64,000 bases of DNA from the NCBI GenBank assembly GCA_036394995.1, contig DASWED010000111.1:1-64000 (forward strand), written 5' to 3'. This document shows positions 8,142 to 15,750 of this stretch, in pieces. Under the pieces are notes generated by a model. That model was given only the letters and a program-made list of their open reading frames with translations. It searched no databases and was not told the origin of the DNA. Each line of letters begins with the position of its first letter. The stretch's first letter is position 1. The position numbers and the translations under genes were made by a program. This DNA comes from DASWED01 sp036394995. GTDB lineage: Bacteria > Actinomycetota > UBA4738 > JACQTL01.

Positions 8142-8935
8142 TGGCCGACCAGACGGTGACCATGCGGCTGTGGCGGGGCGACGCCGAGCAGGGTGAGTTC
8201 CGCGATTATCAGGTGGATGCCCAGGAGGGCGAGGTGGTCCTCGACGTCATCCATCGCATCCAGGCCACCCAGGCCGGCGACCTGGCGGTGCGGTGGAACT
8301 GCAAGGCCGGCCGGTGCGGGTCGTGCAGCGCCGAGATCAACGGGAAGCCCCGGCTGCTGTGCATGACGCGCATGAACCTGTTCGAGCCGGGGGAGCCCAT
8401 CACGGTGACCCCGATCAAGGCTTTCCCGCTGATCCGGGACCTGGTGACCGACGTCTCGTTCAACTACGAGATGGCCAAGAAGGTGCCGGCGTTCGCGCCC
8501 CGGGCCAAGGACCCGAAGACCGAGGCCGACGGCCACTACCGGATGGCCCAGCGGGACATCGAACGGGTCCAGGAGTTCCGCAAGTGCATCGAATGCTTCC
8601 TGTGCCAGAACGTGTGCCACGTGATCCGGGACCCCCACGTGACCGAGCGGGCGTTCGCCGGCCCCCGATTCTTCGTGCGCTACGCGGAGCTGGAGATGCA
8701 CCCGCTCGACACCAGCGACCGCCGCGAGCTCCTCCGCCAGCGCATGGGCCTCGGCCTCTGCAACATCACGAAGTGCTGCACCGAGGTCTGCCCGGAGGAG
8801 ATCCACATCACGGACAACGCGATCATCCCGCTGAAGGAGCGCGTGGTCGACAAGCGCTACGATCCCATCCGCCGCGTCGCCCGCCGCCTCCGCCGCCCGA
8901 AGCCCGCCGAGCCTCCTGCCCACCCCGGGTCCTGA
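8141..8935 (+). CDS. sdhB: Succinate dehydrogenase 1 iron-sulfur subunit
   Basis: This 264-aa protein carries electrons from FAD to the membrane anchor through three clusters. The plant-type [2Fe-2S] site is CKAGRCGSC with a distant Cys in RLLC; the bacterial ferredoxin-like part has CIECFLCQNVC and CNITKCCTEVCP. The CFLCQNVC version is typical of Sdh1-type SdhB. ATG overlaps the sdhA1 stop codon, which implies translational coupling. The C-terminus is basic and Pro-rich and ends 5 bp before the convergent stop of the small stress-type gene. Confidence 0.92.
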   Translation: MADQTVTMRLWRGDAEQGEFRDYQVDAQEGEVVLDVIHRIQATQAGDLAVRWNCKAGRCGSCSAEINGKPRLLCMTRMNLFEPGEPITVTPIKAFPLIRDLVTDVSFNYEMAKKVPAFAPRAKDPKTEADGHYRMAQRDIERVQEFRKCIECFLCQNVCHVIRDPHVTERAFAGPRFFVRYAELEMHPLDTSDRRELLRQRMGLGLCNITKCCTEVCPEEIHITDNAIIPLKERVVDKRYDPIRRVARRLRRPKPAEPPAHPGS

Positions 8936-8940
8936 CCCGG
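8925..8940. terminator. Small shared hairpin between convergent genes
   Basis: CCGGGT and ACCCGG form a 6-bp stem with a 4-nt loop exactly over the junction of the convergent sdhB1 and USP-like stops (8935 and 8941). It could stop transcription from both sides, but it is short and overlaps coding sequence. Confidence 0.4.
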
Positions 8941-9366
8941 CTACTGCGGACCGGCGGTCTCGGGTTCGCCGACGATGTGGGTGACCGGCAGCTGGAACAT
9001 CGCGGTGACTCGGCTGAGCACGTCCCGACGGAGCCATCGGGAGCGGCCCGAGGGCAGCGTCGACAGGATGATCTCGTCGAAGTGCCCGGCCCGGAGCGCG
9101 TCGCCGATCGCCTGCACCGGGTCCGCGTCGCCGACCTCGCCGTCGGCCTCGGCGCCCAAGTCCCGGAACCGTTCCAGCGCCCGGTCCAGCCGCTCCTGCG
9201 CGACGGACCTCGCCTCGCCCTCCACCCACGTCGCGTGCTCGCGCGGGGGAGTGGCCGGCACGACGACGTGGAACGCGCTCGACCCCGCGGCGATGCGCTC
9301 GCGGACCTTCTCGGCGAGCGCCTCTCCGCCGAGCGTCTGGTTGGCCACCACCAGGTAGCTAGGCAT
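8941..9366 (-). CDS. Universal-stress-protein-like small protein
   Basis: This 141-aa cytoplasmic protein has an alternating beta/alpha pattern: YLVVANQTLGGEAL, FHVVVPATPP, DEIILSTLPSGRSRWLRRDV and LPVTHIVGE near the end. This resembles the USP/HUP fold, where the GRSRWLRRDV region corresponds to the nucleotide-binding G-2X-G-9X-G(S/T) area, but the motif is not exact, so ATP binding is uncertain. The start has a near-ideal GGAAGGAGG 6 nt upstream. It is convergent with Sdh1 and stands alone. Function in this genome is unknown; family members often respond to redox or energy stress. Confidence 0.65.
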   Translation of the reverse strand: MPSYLVVANQTLGGEALAEKVRERIAAGSSAFHVVVPATPPREHATWVEGEARSVAQERLDRALERFRDLGAEADGEVGDADPVQAIGDALRAGHFDEIILSTLPSGRSRWLRRDVLSRVTAMFQLPVTHIVGEPETAGPQ

Positions 9367-9444
9367 GGCGACCTCCTTCCCCTGATTGTCCGCCCCTTCG
9401 CCATGTACGGCGAATCCGAGCCTCGTGGTTCCGCCCGGAATCAG

Positions 9445-9472
9445 CGGGCCGGCGAGCGGGTGCGCCGGCCCG
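9445..9472 (-). terminator. Hairpin terminator left behind by the decayed dehydrogenase
   Basis: A perfect 10-bp inverted repeat (CGGGCCGGCG at 9445-9454, CGCCGGCCCG at 9463-9472) with an 8-nt loop lies 8 bp past the final stop of the pseudogene at 9480. There is no U-tract. Confidence 0.6.
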
Positions 9473-9479
9473 GTGCGTG

Positions 9480-9764
9480 TCAGGGGACGAGCCGGTAGAC
9501 CGGCCCGTCGAGTGAGAGGGCGTACGTCTCGCCGTCCGCGTCCTCGCCGAAGGCGACCAGGTTGCGGACGTCGTCGTCGGAGATCAGAGGGGGCGCACGG
9601 TCCCCCCCATCGCGTTCCAGCCGTAGTTCTCGCCGCCGCGGGAGTCCGCCGGCTGCACGTCGATCTCTTCCCGGTCGCCCGATCGCGTAGGCGCTCGGGC
9701 CGGGTGGGACGCTGCCGTCCGGGAGGCGCTGCCGGATCCCGAGCATCTTGCCGAGGAGCACGCC
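9480..9764 (-). pseudogene. Remnant of a PQQ-type sugar/sorbosone dehydrogenase (C-terminal part)
   Basis: Reading the minus strand, three pieces of one known family follow in order but in two frames: GKMLGIRQRLPDGS and AYAIG in one frame, then EEIDVQPADSRGGENYGWNAMGG in the other (9599-9671), then FGEDADGETYALSLDGPVYRLV back in the first frame, ending at 9480. In intact soluble glucose/sorbosone dehydrogenases these motifs form the last propeller blades. The front two thirds are absent and at least two frameshifts are present, so no functional product is expected. Its terminator is still intact. Confidence 0.75.
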
Positions 9765-9807
9765 ACCTCAATTGCCTCTGGGACCCCGCGAATGTTCGAC
9801 GACGGAC

Positions 9808-10218
9808 CTAGGGTTGCATTGACGAGGCGTCGAGCCCGACGCCGATGACGCCCGCCACACGTGCAAGATCGAGGTCGAACGCGAGCAACGTCGCGCCATG
9901 CCGCCATCCGACCGATGCGATCATGCAGTCGATCATGCCGTGTGGCGTGATCCCTTGGCCCCGACATCGCCGATAGATTCGCGCCGCGCTTTCGAAGTCC
10001 GCCGCGGTGTCGAACGGGAGGAGGGCGAAGCGGGAAAGCAGACGCCGAAGGTCGTCCTCGCGTTCGTCTGAGCGTGCTCCCGCGAGCACCTCCATCATGA
10101 TGGGCTCGCTGACCGCCAGATCGGCCCCGGTGTCGATGAGTTCCGTGAGCCGCTGATCCACAGCGCTTCCTGTCGCTCGGTCGAATTCCACCCAAGCGGA
10201 TGTATCGACAAGGATCAT
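9808..10218 (-). CDS. vapC: VapC-type PIN-domain ribonuclease toxin
   Basis: This 136-aa PIN protein starts MILVDTSAWVEF and carries the acidic residues of the family: D5, E43 (in EVLAG), D97 (in HGMIDCMIA) and D115 (in LLAFDLD). It should be a magnesium-dependent endoribonuclease that cleaves RNA when its antitoxin is lost. Its start overlaps the end of the vapB gene by 4 bp (ATGA), typical of type II toxin-antitoxin pairs. It lies between the two sdh operons next to a decayed gene, as if the pair were acquired. The RNA target cannot be told from sequence. Confidence 0.9.
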   Translation of the reverse strand: MILVDTSAWVEFDRATGSAVDQRLTELIDTGADLAVSEPIMMEVLAGARSDEREDDLRRLLSRFALLPFDTAADFESAARIYRRCRGQGITPHGMIDCMIASVGWRHGATLLAFDLDLARVAGVIGVGLDASSMQP

Positions 10219-10421
10219 GCAGTTTCGGGGCCTGTATCCGGCGGAGGCTCCGCGATCGCGTTCGCTCCTCGCATCGCCAGCGCTTCCTCACGGGTCATCG
10301 GCTGCCCAGCGAGGTGACGCAGGGCGAGCTCGACGGCCTCGCGCTTCGTCCTGACCCCGTATCGCTTCATGATCGTCTGGACGTAGGTGTCTTCGATCTC
10401 GATGTTCGTCCGACGCCGCAT
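10215..10421 (-). CDS. vapB: VapB-type antitoxin
   Basis: This 68-aa protein has an N-terminal ribbon-helix-helix-like region (RRRTNIEIEDTYVQTIMKRY, then TKREAVELALRHL) for DNA binding and a flexible Pro/Glu-rich C-terminus (residues 50-68) that would occupy the VapC active site. It overlaps vapC by 4 bp. ATG at 10421 has no ribosome binding site; a TACGAT box 6 nt upstream suggests a leaderless message. Two TGGTGTA direct repeats flank that box, which suggests self-repression by the VapBC complex. Confidence 0.88.
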   Translation of the reverse strand: MRRRTNIEIEDTYVQTIMKRYGVRTKREAVELALRHLAGQPMTREEALAMRGANAIAEPPPDTGPETA

Positions 10422-10438
10422 ACACCAATCGTACACCA
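10421..10438 (-). promoter_or_regulatory. vapBC promoter with overlapping direct-repeat operator
   Basis: On the minus strand the sequence TGGTGTA, CGAT, TGGTGTA precedes and runs into the vapB ATG. The two heptamers are 11 bp apart, one helical turn, so two ribbon-helix-helix dimers could bind the same face. The predicted -10 box TACGAT spans the end of the first heptamer and the spacer, so binding would block RNA polymerase. Binding is inferred. Confidence 0.5.
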
Positions 10439-10597
10439 CAGGCGCTGGAGGAGGACGCCGTGGACTCGGTGATCGAATGTCAACCCCAACCGAAGGGTCC
10501 GGCTGCGGCGCGCGAGCGCAGTAGACCCGAGGGCGATGCGTCCCGACGAGGACGCAGCGACGGTCCGCAGCGTCGGCGCGCCCACCGTGCGCAGCCC

Positions 10598-11458
10598 TCA
10601 GTAGTTGCCGAACAGCATCGCGCGCTTCACTTCCTGGATCGCCTTCGTGACCTTGATGCCGCGGGGGCAGGCCTCGGTGCAGTTGAAGGTGGTGCGGCAC
10701 CGGAACACGCCGGACTTCTCGGCCAGGACGCGGATGCGCTCGTCGGCGCCCTGGTCGCGGGAGTCGAAGATGAAGCGGTGCGCGTTCACGATCGCCGCCG
10801 GACCGATGTACTCGCCGTCCCCCCAGAAGATCGGGCAGGATGTGGTGCACGCGGCGCACAGGATGCACTTCGTGGTGTCGTCGAACCGTTCGCGTTCCTC
10901 CGGCGACTGGCGGCGCTCCCGGTCGCTCACGCCCTCCTCGTTGATGAGGTACGGCAGGACCCGCCGATAGCCGTCGAAGAACGGCTCCATGTCCACGATG
11001 AGGTCCTTGAGGACCGGCAGGCCCCGGATGGGCTCCACCGTCACCTTCGGCGCCACCTGCTTCACCAGGACCTTGCAGGCCAGCTGGTTCTTGCCGTTGA
11101 TGAGCATGGCGTCCGAGCCGCAGATGCCGTGCGCGCACGACCGGCGCAGGGCCAGCGTCCCGTCCTGGTACCACTTCACCAGGTGCAGGGCATCGAGCAG
11201 CCGGTCGGACGGCTCCGCGTCGACGACGAACTCGTCCCACCACGAGTCCTCCCGGACCTCCGGGTTGAACCGCTTGATCCGGATGGTCAGGCTGACCTGG
11301 CCGGTGACCTCCGGGCCGCCCCGCCGCTTGGCCCCGGGCTCCCGCGGCGGTCCCTCGGTCCACTCGGTCTCGCCCGAGCCCTCCAGCACGTCGCCGAGGC
11401 CAGGCTGCCTTCGCTTCCCCTTCTTGACCGGGGGGCTTACGCTCGGCTGTGCCGGCAT
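10598..11458 (-). CDS. sdhB: Succinate dehydrogenase 2 iron-sulfur subunit
   Basis: This 286-aa protein is the classical SdhB: [2Fe-2S] ligands in CAHGICGSD and LACK, then [4Fe-4S] and [3Fe-4S] sites in CILCAACTTSCP and CRTTFNCTEACPRGI. It passes electrons from FAD to quinone in the Sdh2 complex. ATG at 11458 was chosen because GGAAGGAG precedes it by 8 nt; a longer frame reaches back to the sdhA2 stop. The first 50 or so residues are a charged extension not needed by the fold, and the first dozen (PAQPSVSPPV) are encoded by the 83-bp repeat. Confidence 0.92.
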   Translation of the reverse strand: MPAQPSVSPPVKKGKRRQPGLGDVLEGSGETEWTEGPPREPGAKRRGGPEVTGQVSLTIRIKRFNPEVREDSWWDEFVVDAEPSDRLLDALHLVKWYQDGTLALRRSCAHGICGSDAMLINGKNQLACKVLVKQVAPKVTVEPIRGLPVLKDLIVDMEPFFDGYRRVLPYLINEEGVSDRERRQSPEERERFDDTTKCILCAACTTSCPIFWGDGEYIGPAAIVNAHRFIFDSRDQGADERIRVLAEKSGVFRCRTTFNCTEACPRGIKVTKAIQEVKRAMLFGNY

Positions 11459-11508
11459 CGCCTGTGCTCCTTCCGGCCTCGCTCTTGAGCCCCCCGGACC
11501 CCCCACTA
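11426..11508 (-). repeat. 83-bp palindromic repeat, copy B (sdhA2/sdhB2 junction)
   Basis: This copy starts at the TAG of sdhA2, contains the sdhB2 ribosome binding site and start codon, and ends inside sdhB2 coding sequence. It matches copy A at 6248-6330 at roughly 85 percent. Its ends (TCCGGGGGGCT and AGCCCCCCGG) are complementary. The start codon sits in its centre, so folding of the hairpin could hide the sdhB2 start. Confidence 0.75.
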
Positions 11509-13239
11509 GTACTTCCTCTCCATCGGGATGTACGGCCCCATCTTCACGTCCTTGTGCTCCAGGCGCACGGAGCCGTCGGGCTCACGGTACGCCAGGGAGT
11601 GCTTCAGCCAGTGGTCGTCGTCGCGCAGGGGATGGTCCTCGCGGTAGTGGGCCCCCCGGCTCTCGTCCCGGGCCAGGGCCGCGGCGGCCACGGTCTCCGC
11701 GACGTCCAGCAGGAACCCCAGCTCGACGGCCTCCATGAGCTCGGTGTTGAACATCCGGCCCTTGTCGCTCACGCCGATGCCCCCGTACCGGTCCTGGAGC
11801 CCGCCCAGGATGCCCTGGAGCTCCCGGAGGTTCGCCTCGTTCCGGACCACCCCGCACAGGTCGAACATGTGCTGCTGGAGCTCGAGGCGGATGTCCGCCG
11901 CCGGCTCGGCCGCCGGGCCCTCCCGGATCCGGTCGAGCATCTCCACGGTGGGCCCCTCCGCGCCCTTCGGCAGTGTCGGCTCGTCCACCGAGAGCGCGAA
12001 CTCCGCCATGGCATGTCCGCCCCGGCGGCCGAACACCACGATGTCGAGCAGCGAGTTCGTCCCGAGGCGATTGCCGCCGTGGACCGAGACGCACGCGCAC
12101 TCCCCGGCCGCGAACACCCCCGGCACCGGCTCCTCGGAGGGGCCCACCACGACACGCCCGTCGACGTCGGTGGGGATGCCCCCCATCGCGTAGTGCGCCG
12201 TGGGCTGGATGGGGACGGGCTCGGTGGTCGGCTCCACGCCCAGGTAGATCCGGGCGAACTCCGTGACGTCGGGGATCTTCGTCTCGATGACCTCGCGCGG
12301 GAGGTGCCGGACGTCGAGGTGCACGAAGTCCTTGCCCTCCACGCCCCGGCCCTCCTTGATCTCCTGATAGATGGCCCGGCTGACCATGTCGCGCGGCGCG
12401 AGGTCCTTGATCGTGGGCGCATAGCGTTCCATGAACCGTTCGTCCTCGCCGTTCAGCAGGATCCCGCCCTCACCCCGGACGGCCTCGGAGATCAGGATCC
12501 CGAGCTTGTAGATCCCCGTCGGGTGGAACTGGTACATCTCCATGTCCTGCAGGGGGATCCCCCGCCGGTAGCACACCCCGGGACCGTCGCCGGTCAGCGC
12601 GTGGGCGTTCGACGTGATCTTGAAGATCCGCCCGTACCCACCGGTGGCGAACAGGACCGTGCGGGCCCGGAACACGTGGAGCTCACCGGTGGCCAGCTCG
12701 TAGGCCACCACGCCGCCGCACCGGCCGTCCTCGATGAGCAGGTCCAGGACGTAGAACTCGTTGAAGAACCGGACGTCGCGCTTGATGCACTGCTGGTACA
12801 GGGTCTGGAGGATCATGTGGCCGGTCCGGTCGGCCGCGTAGCAGGCCCGGCGGACGGGGCCCTCGCCGTGGTTCCGGGTGTGCCCCCCGAACCGCCGCTG
12901 GTCGATCCGCCCGTCCGGGGTCCGGTTGAACGGGAACCCCCAGTGCTCGAGCTCGATGACCCGGTCGATGGCCTCGTGGGTCATGATCTCGGCGGCGGGC
13001 TGGTCCACCAGGTAGTCCCCGCCCTTCACCGTGTCGAACGTGTGCCACTCGGGGTAGTCCTCCTCGACATTCCCCAACGCCGCGCACATCCCGCCCTGGG
13101 CCGCCCCGGTGTGCGAACGGGTGGGGTACAGCTTCGAGATCACCGCCACGTTGACGTGGTTCGAGGCCTCGATGGCCGCCCGCAGCCCGGCGCCCCCCGC
13201 GCCGACGATCACCGCGCTGTACGTGTGGGTGACCGTCAC
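11506..13239 (-). CDS. sdhA: Succinate dehydrogenase 2 flavoprotein subunit
   Basis: This 577-aa protein is the canonical SdhA: AVIVGAGGAGLRAA at residues 9-22, covalent FAD His in RSHTGAAQGG (H43), HPTGIY, GGILLNGE, TAHYAMGGIPTD and HGGNRLGTNSLLD. It oxidises succinate on the cytoplasmic side of the Sdh2 complex. The GTG start at 13239 overlaps the sdhD stop (GTGA), so translation is coupled. A longer open frame upstream is a shadow of sdhC and sdhD. It is clearly distinct from SdhA1: it has the TRSHTGAAQGG form found in classical respiratory complex II. Confidence 0.95.
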   Translation of the reverse strand: MTVTHTYSAVIVGAGGAGLRAAIEASNHVNVAVISKLYPTRSHTGAAQGGMCAALGNVEEDYPEWHTFDTVKGGDYLVDQPAAEIMTHEAIDRVIELEHWGFPFNRTPDGRIDQRRFGGHTRNHGEGPVRRACYAADRTGHMILQTLYQQCIKRDVRFFNEFYVLDLLIEDGRCGGVVAYELATGELHVFRARTVLFATGGYGRIFKITSNAHALTGDGPGVCYRRGIPLQDMEMYQFHPTGIYKLGILISEAVRGEGGILLNGEDERFMERYAPTIKDLAPRDMVSRAIYQEIKEGRGVEGKDFVHLDVRHLPREVIETKIPDVTEFARIYLGVEPTTEPVPIQPTAHYAMGGIPTDVDGRVVVGPSEEPVPGVFAAGECACVSVHGGNRLGTNSLLDIVVFGRRGGHAMAEFALSVDEPTLPKGAEGPTVEMLDRIREGPAAEPAADIRLELQQHMFDLCGVVRNEANLRELQGILGGLQDRYGGIGVSDKGRMFNTELMEAVELGFLLDVAETVAAAALARDESRGAHYREDHPLRDDDHWLKHSLAYREPDGSVRLEHKDVKMGPYIPMERKY

Positions 13240-13685
13240 GTCGTCGGCGGGCCGAAGTTGGCGGCGTTGAACGTGAACACGACGACGGTCCCCAGTCCGA
13301 ACAGGATCACGCCCACCACGTTGAAGAACCAGGTCAGGGCGAACCGGGCGGCGGGTCGGCGCACGTAGTCGAGGATCACCGTGCGCAGTCCGTTCACGCC
13401 GTGGAGAAGCGCCAGCGAGAGCATCAGCCAGTCCCAGGTCCGCCAGAACGGGCTGTCCCAGCGGACCTTCACGAACTGGAAGTCCACGCGTTCCACCCCG
13501 CCGCCCAGCACGTGCATGATCACGACGTGGCCCACGGCCAGGACCAGCAGAAGGATCCCGCTGATCCGCATGAACAGCCACGACCACATCTCGTAGCCGC
13601 CGACGGGTCGCTCCCGGCCCGTGACCGCGCCCCGGACCGTGGGGCCCTTGTACCGCGAGGGACGGGGATCGGTGCCGACGGCCAT
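13236..13685 (-). CDS. sdhD: Succinate dehydrogenase 2 membrane anchor subunit D
   Basis: This 149-aa protein has three membrane segments after a basic N-terminal tail: WSWLFMRISGILLLVLAVGH, then the segment around WLMLSLALLHGVNGL, then FNVVGVILFGLGTVVVF. Haem ligand candidates are the His residues in AVGHVVIMH and LLHGVNG. It lies 3 bp after sdhC and overlaps sdhA by 4 bp. It should form the quinone site and haem-b pocket with SdhC. Confidence 0.88.
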   Translation of the reverse strand: MAVGTDPRPSRYKGPTVRGAVTGRERPVGGYEMWSWLFMRISGILLLVLAVGHVVIMHVLGGGVERVDFQFVKVRWDSPFWRTWDWLMLSLALLHGVNGLRTVILDYVRRPAARFALTWFFNVVGVILFGLGTVVVFTFNAANFGPPTT

Positions 13686-13688
13686 GGC

Positions 13689-14093
13689 TCAGAGATCTCG
13701 GAGGATGGCTCGGCCGATGACCCACGTCACCGGGACCATGGCGCCGATCACCACGACCAGCGTCCCGTACCACAGCCGGGCCTGGTACAGCGAGGCCTTG
13801 GGCCAGAAGTCCAGGAGCATGATCCGGATGCCGTTCGCGGCGTGGTAGATGACCATCCCCACGAGGACCAGCTCGAGGAGCTGGACGCCTGGGTTGTGGT
13901 AGACGGACAGCACCCGGTTGTATGCCTCGCGTCCCCAGCCCACCACCGCGGTGTCCACCACGTGGGCGAACAGGAACAGGATGATCCCGATGCCCGTGAC
14001 CCGGTGCAGGACCCACGACCACTGGCCCTCGCGCCCCCGGTACAGGCGCCCGAAGTCGCCGGGCGCGGACGGCAGCCTGTTCCTCGTCGCCAC
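13689..14093 (-). CDS. sdhC: Succinate dehydrogenase 2 cytochrome b subunit C
   Basis: This 134-aa protein has the SdhC hallmark WSWVLHRVTGIGIILFLFAH followed by a second segment with IYHAANGIR and a third near the end (LVVVIGAMVPVTWVIG). The His in LFAHVVDT and IYHAANG are likely haem ligands. The GTG start was chosen because GGAAGGG precedes it and the fold begins soon after. It is the first gene of the four-gene Sdh2 operon (C-D-A-B). Confidence 0.88.
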   Translation of the reverse strand: MATRNRLPSAPGDFGRLYRGREGQWSWVLHRVTGIGIILFLFAHVVDTAVVGWGREAYNRVLSVYHNPGVQLLELVLVGMVIYHAANGIRIMLLDFWPKASLYQARLWYGTLVVVIGAMVPVTWVIGRAILRDL

Positions 14094-14170
14094 GTCGAAT
14101 CCCTTCCGGTTCGTGCCTGAACGGGCGCCGGCCCGGGTCGGGCGGCGCCCGGGGTCGACCGTGCCGGAGT

Positions 14171-15592
14171 CTACCCGCTCGGTTCGGTTCGAAGCTCCCA
14201 CCGCCCGGTCTGGGGTCCGAGCCCCGAGTCCGGGGTCAGCAGGAGGATCGCCGGCCTGGTTCCGCTCGGGACCTCGAACCACAGGTAGCCCTTCACCGAC
14301 TCGCCGGGGGCCAGGTGGATCACGGCGGTCGACCGGCCGTGGAAGACCGAGGCCGGGCTCGGCGCGTACCGTCGGCCGTGGGCGTCGACCAGGATGGCGC
14401 CGTTCGCCGGCGCGTCCTCGTAGCGGATCGATCCGGTGTTCTCGATCGTGAGCAACGCCGCGTAGTGGTCGGGCGGCGGCCGCCGGCCGGGAAGCGGGGA
14501 GGGGTGCGGGCCGGGCTCGAGACCCCGGAATGTCACGGTGATCTCCTCGCCCGGCCGGAACCCGGCCAGGGTGAGCGCCTCGCCCGGGGACGCCGTGAAC
14601 GTCTCCGTCGGGCTGATGCTGGGGAAAGCGAGCGAGGGCGGCGCGATCGAGAAGGGCGGAAAGGACAGGCTCGGGACCACCGGGAGGCTCGGGTGCACGT
14701 TCCCGATGTCCTCGTCCCCGAACTGCTGGAGGAGCGCCCCCACCGCGAACAGCCCCCCGATCGTCAGGACCCCGGCGAGCACCCGGTTCACGGTCCGGCC
14801 CCGTCGGCGCTCCCGCTGGGGCCGGGGGGCGGGGCCCACGGGGAGCGGGTCGGGGTCCGGCGCGCTCCCCGCCGGGTGCTGCTGCGTGAGGATCCACGGC
14901 ACGTGGTCGGCGAGGTCGGACACCATGTCGATCAGGGCCCGTTCGTCGGCGAGGTGCGTCACGGCCTCCTGGAAGGCCAGCACGTACGGCCCGGACACCT
15001 CGAACCGCCACCGGTGGTCGAGGCCGAGGAGCCACCGCTGGACGTTCGCGTCGACGATCTCGCGCGCCAGCTCGGGGTCGGTGCTCTGGACGCGCCACGA
15101 GTGGTCGAACTCCTCCCCGAACGAGACCTCCTGCGCCCCCCGGAGCTTCTGTTCGACCTTCGTGAGCTGCACGCCGTCGATCACCACGTGGGGGAGCGCC
15201 GCGTCGATCTTCGTGAGGGCCACCTGGTGCGTGTACGTGACGTTGCCGTAGCGGCTGCCGGGCTCCGTGTAGAGGAAGCGGAACAGGTACACGTCCCGGC
15301 CCCGCCACTGGCCGGCGTACACGTCGCCGATCCACCGCTTCACGCCCCACGACATCAGCGACAGCGGGAGGTCCACGAGGTCGAACGGGTCCTGCTCGGA
15401 GTACCCGAGGCCGAGGCGCAGGGCCACCGCCTGCTTCCTGCGGAGCCGTCGCTGCTCGAGCCGCCGGGTCAGGCCGACCACCGGCGGGAACTTCAGCCAC
15501 ATCAAGACGGCCCACAGGATCGCGAGCAGGGCCAGCGCCAGCGCGGCGAACCCGAACACCCCGACGATGATCGACCAGACCGATGCCTTCAC
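14171..15592 (-). CDS. Hypothetical membrane-anchored protein with DUF4352-like end
   Basis: This 473-aa protein has a membrane helix at the N-terminus (VWSIIVGVFGFAALALALLA and onward), a cytosolic-type middle region (about residues 40-260), a second helix around NRVLAGVLTIGGLFAVGALL and a Pro/Ser-rich linker. The C-terminal 120 residues resemble DUF4352 or telomerase-like immunoglobulin folds (YAALLTIENTGSIRYED, ILVDAHGRRY, VKGYLWFEVP). I do not recognise the middle domain. The GTG at 15592 with GGAGG upstream was chosen over an ATG at 15721 because the extra residues look non-coding. It stops 77 bp before sdhC and may be co-transcribed with Sdh2. Confidence 0.6.
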   Translation of the reverse strand: MKASVWSIIVGVFGFAALALALLAILWAVLMWLKFPPVVGLTRRLEQRRLRRKQAVALRLGLGYSEQDPFDLVDLPLSLMSWGVKRWIGDVYAGQWRGRDVYLFRFLYTEPGSRYGNVTYTHQVALTKIDAALPHVVIDGVQLTKVEQKLRGAQEVSFGEEFDHSWRVQSTDPELAREIVDANVQRWLLGLDHRWRFEVSGPYVLAFQEAVTHLADERALIDMVSDLADHVPWILTQQHPAGSAPDPDPLPVGPAPRPQRERRRGRTVNRVLAGVLTIGGLFAVGALLQQFGDEDIGNVHPSLPVVPSLSFPPFSIAPPSLAFPSISPTETFTASPGEALTLAGFRPGEEITVTFRGLEPGPHPSPLPGRRPPPDHYAALLTIENTGSIRYEDAPANGAILVDAHGRRYAPSPASVFHGRSTAVIHLAPGESVKGYLWFEVPSGTRPAILLLTPDSGLGPQTGRWELRTEPSG

Positions 15593-15750
15593 CCCTCCGG
15601 CCCCCTCCGCGGACTCGACACCGGCCGACTCCACCACGACCGAGCGGGCCGGGCAACCGGCGTGGCCGGGCCGGGATCGGCTGGATCCGAGGATGGGGGT
15701 TTTCCCGTGGGGCTTCCGCATGGAATGATGCCGCCGTGGGGAGGGGATCG

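Noticed and set aside
11506..14022. A long minus-strand frame suggesting SdhA2 extends far upstream
   Set aside because: The upstream part overlaps sdhD and sdhC in another frame; the GTG at 13239 with a GTGA overlap is the proper start.
15593..15721. N-terminal extension of the protein at 14171-15592 to an ATG at 15721
   Set aside because: The extra 43 residues look non-coding and have no ribosome binding site; GTG at 15592 has GGAGG and begins the membrane helix.
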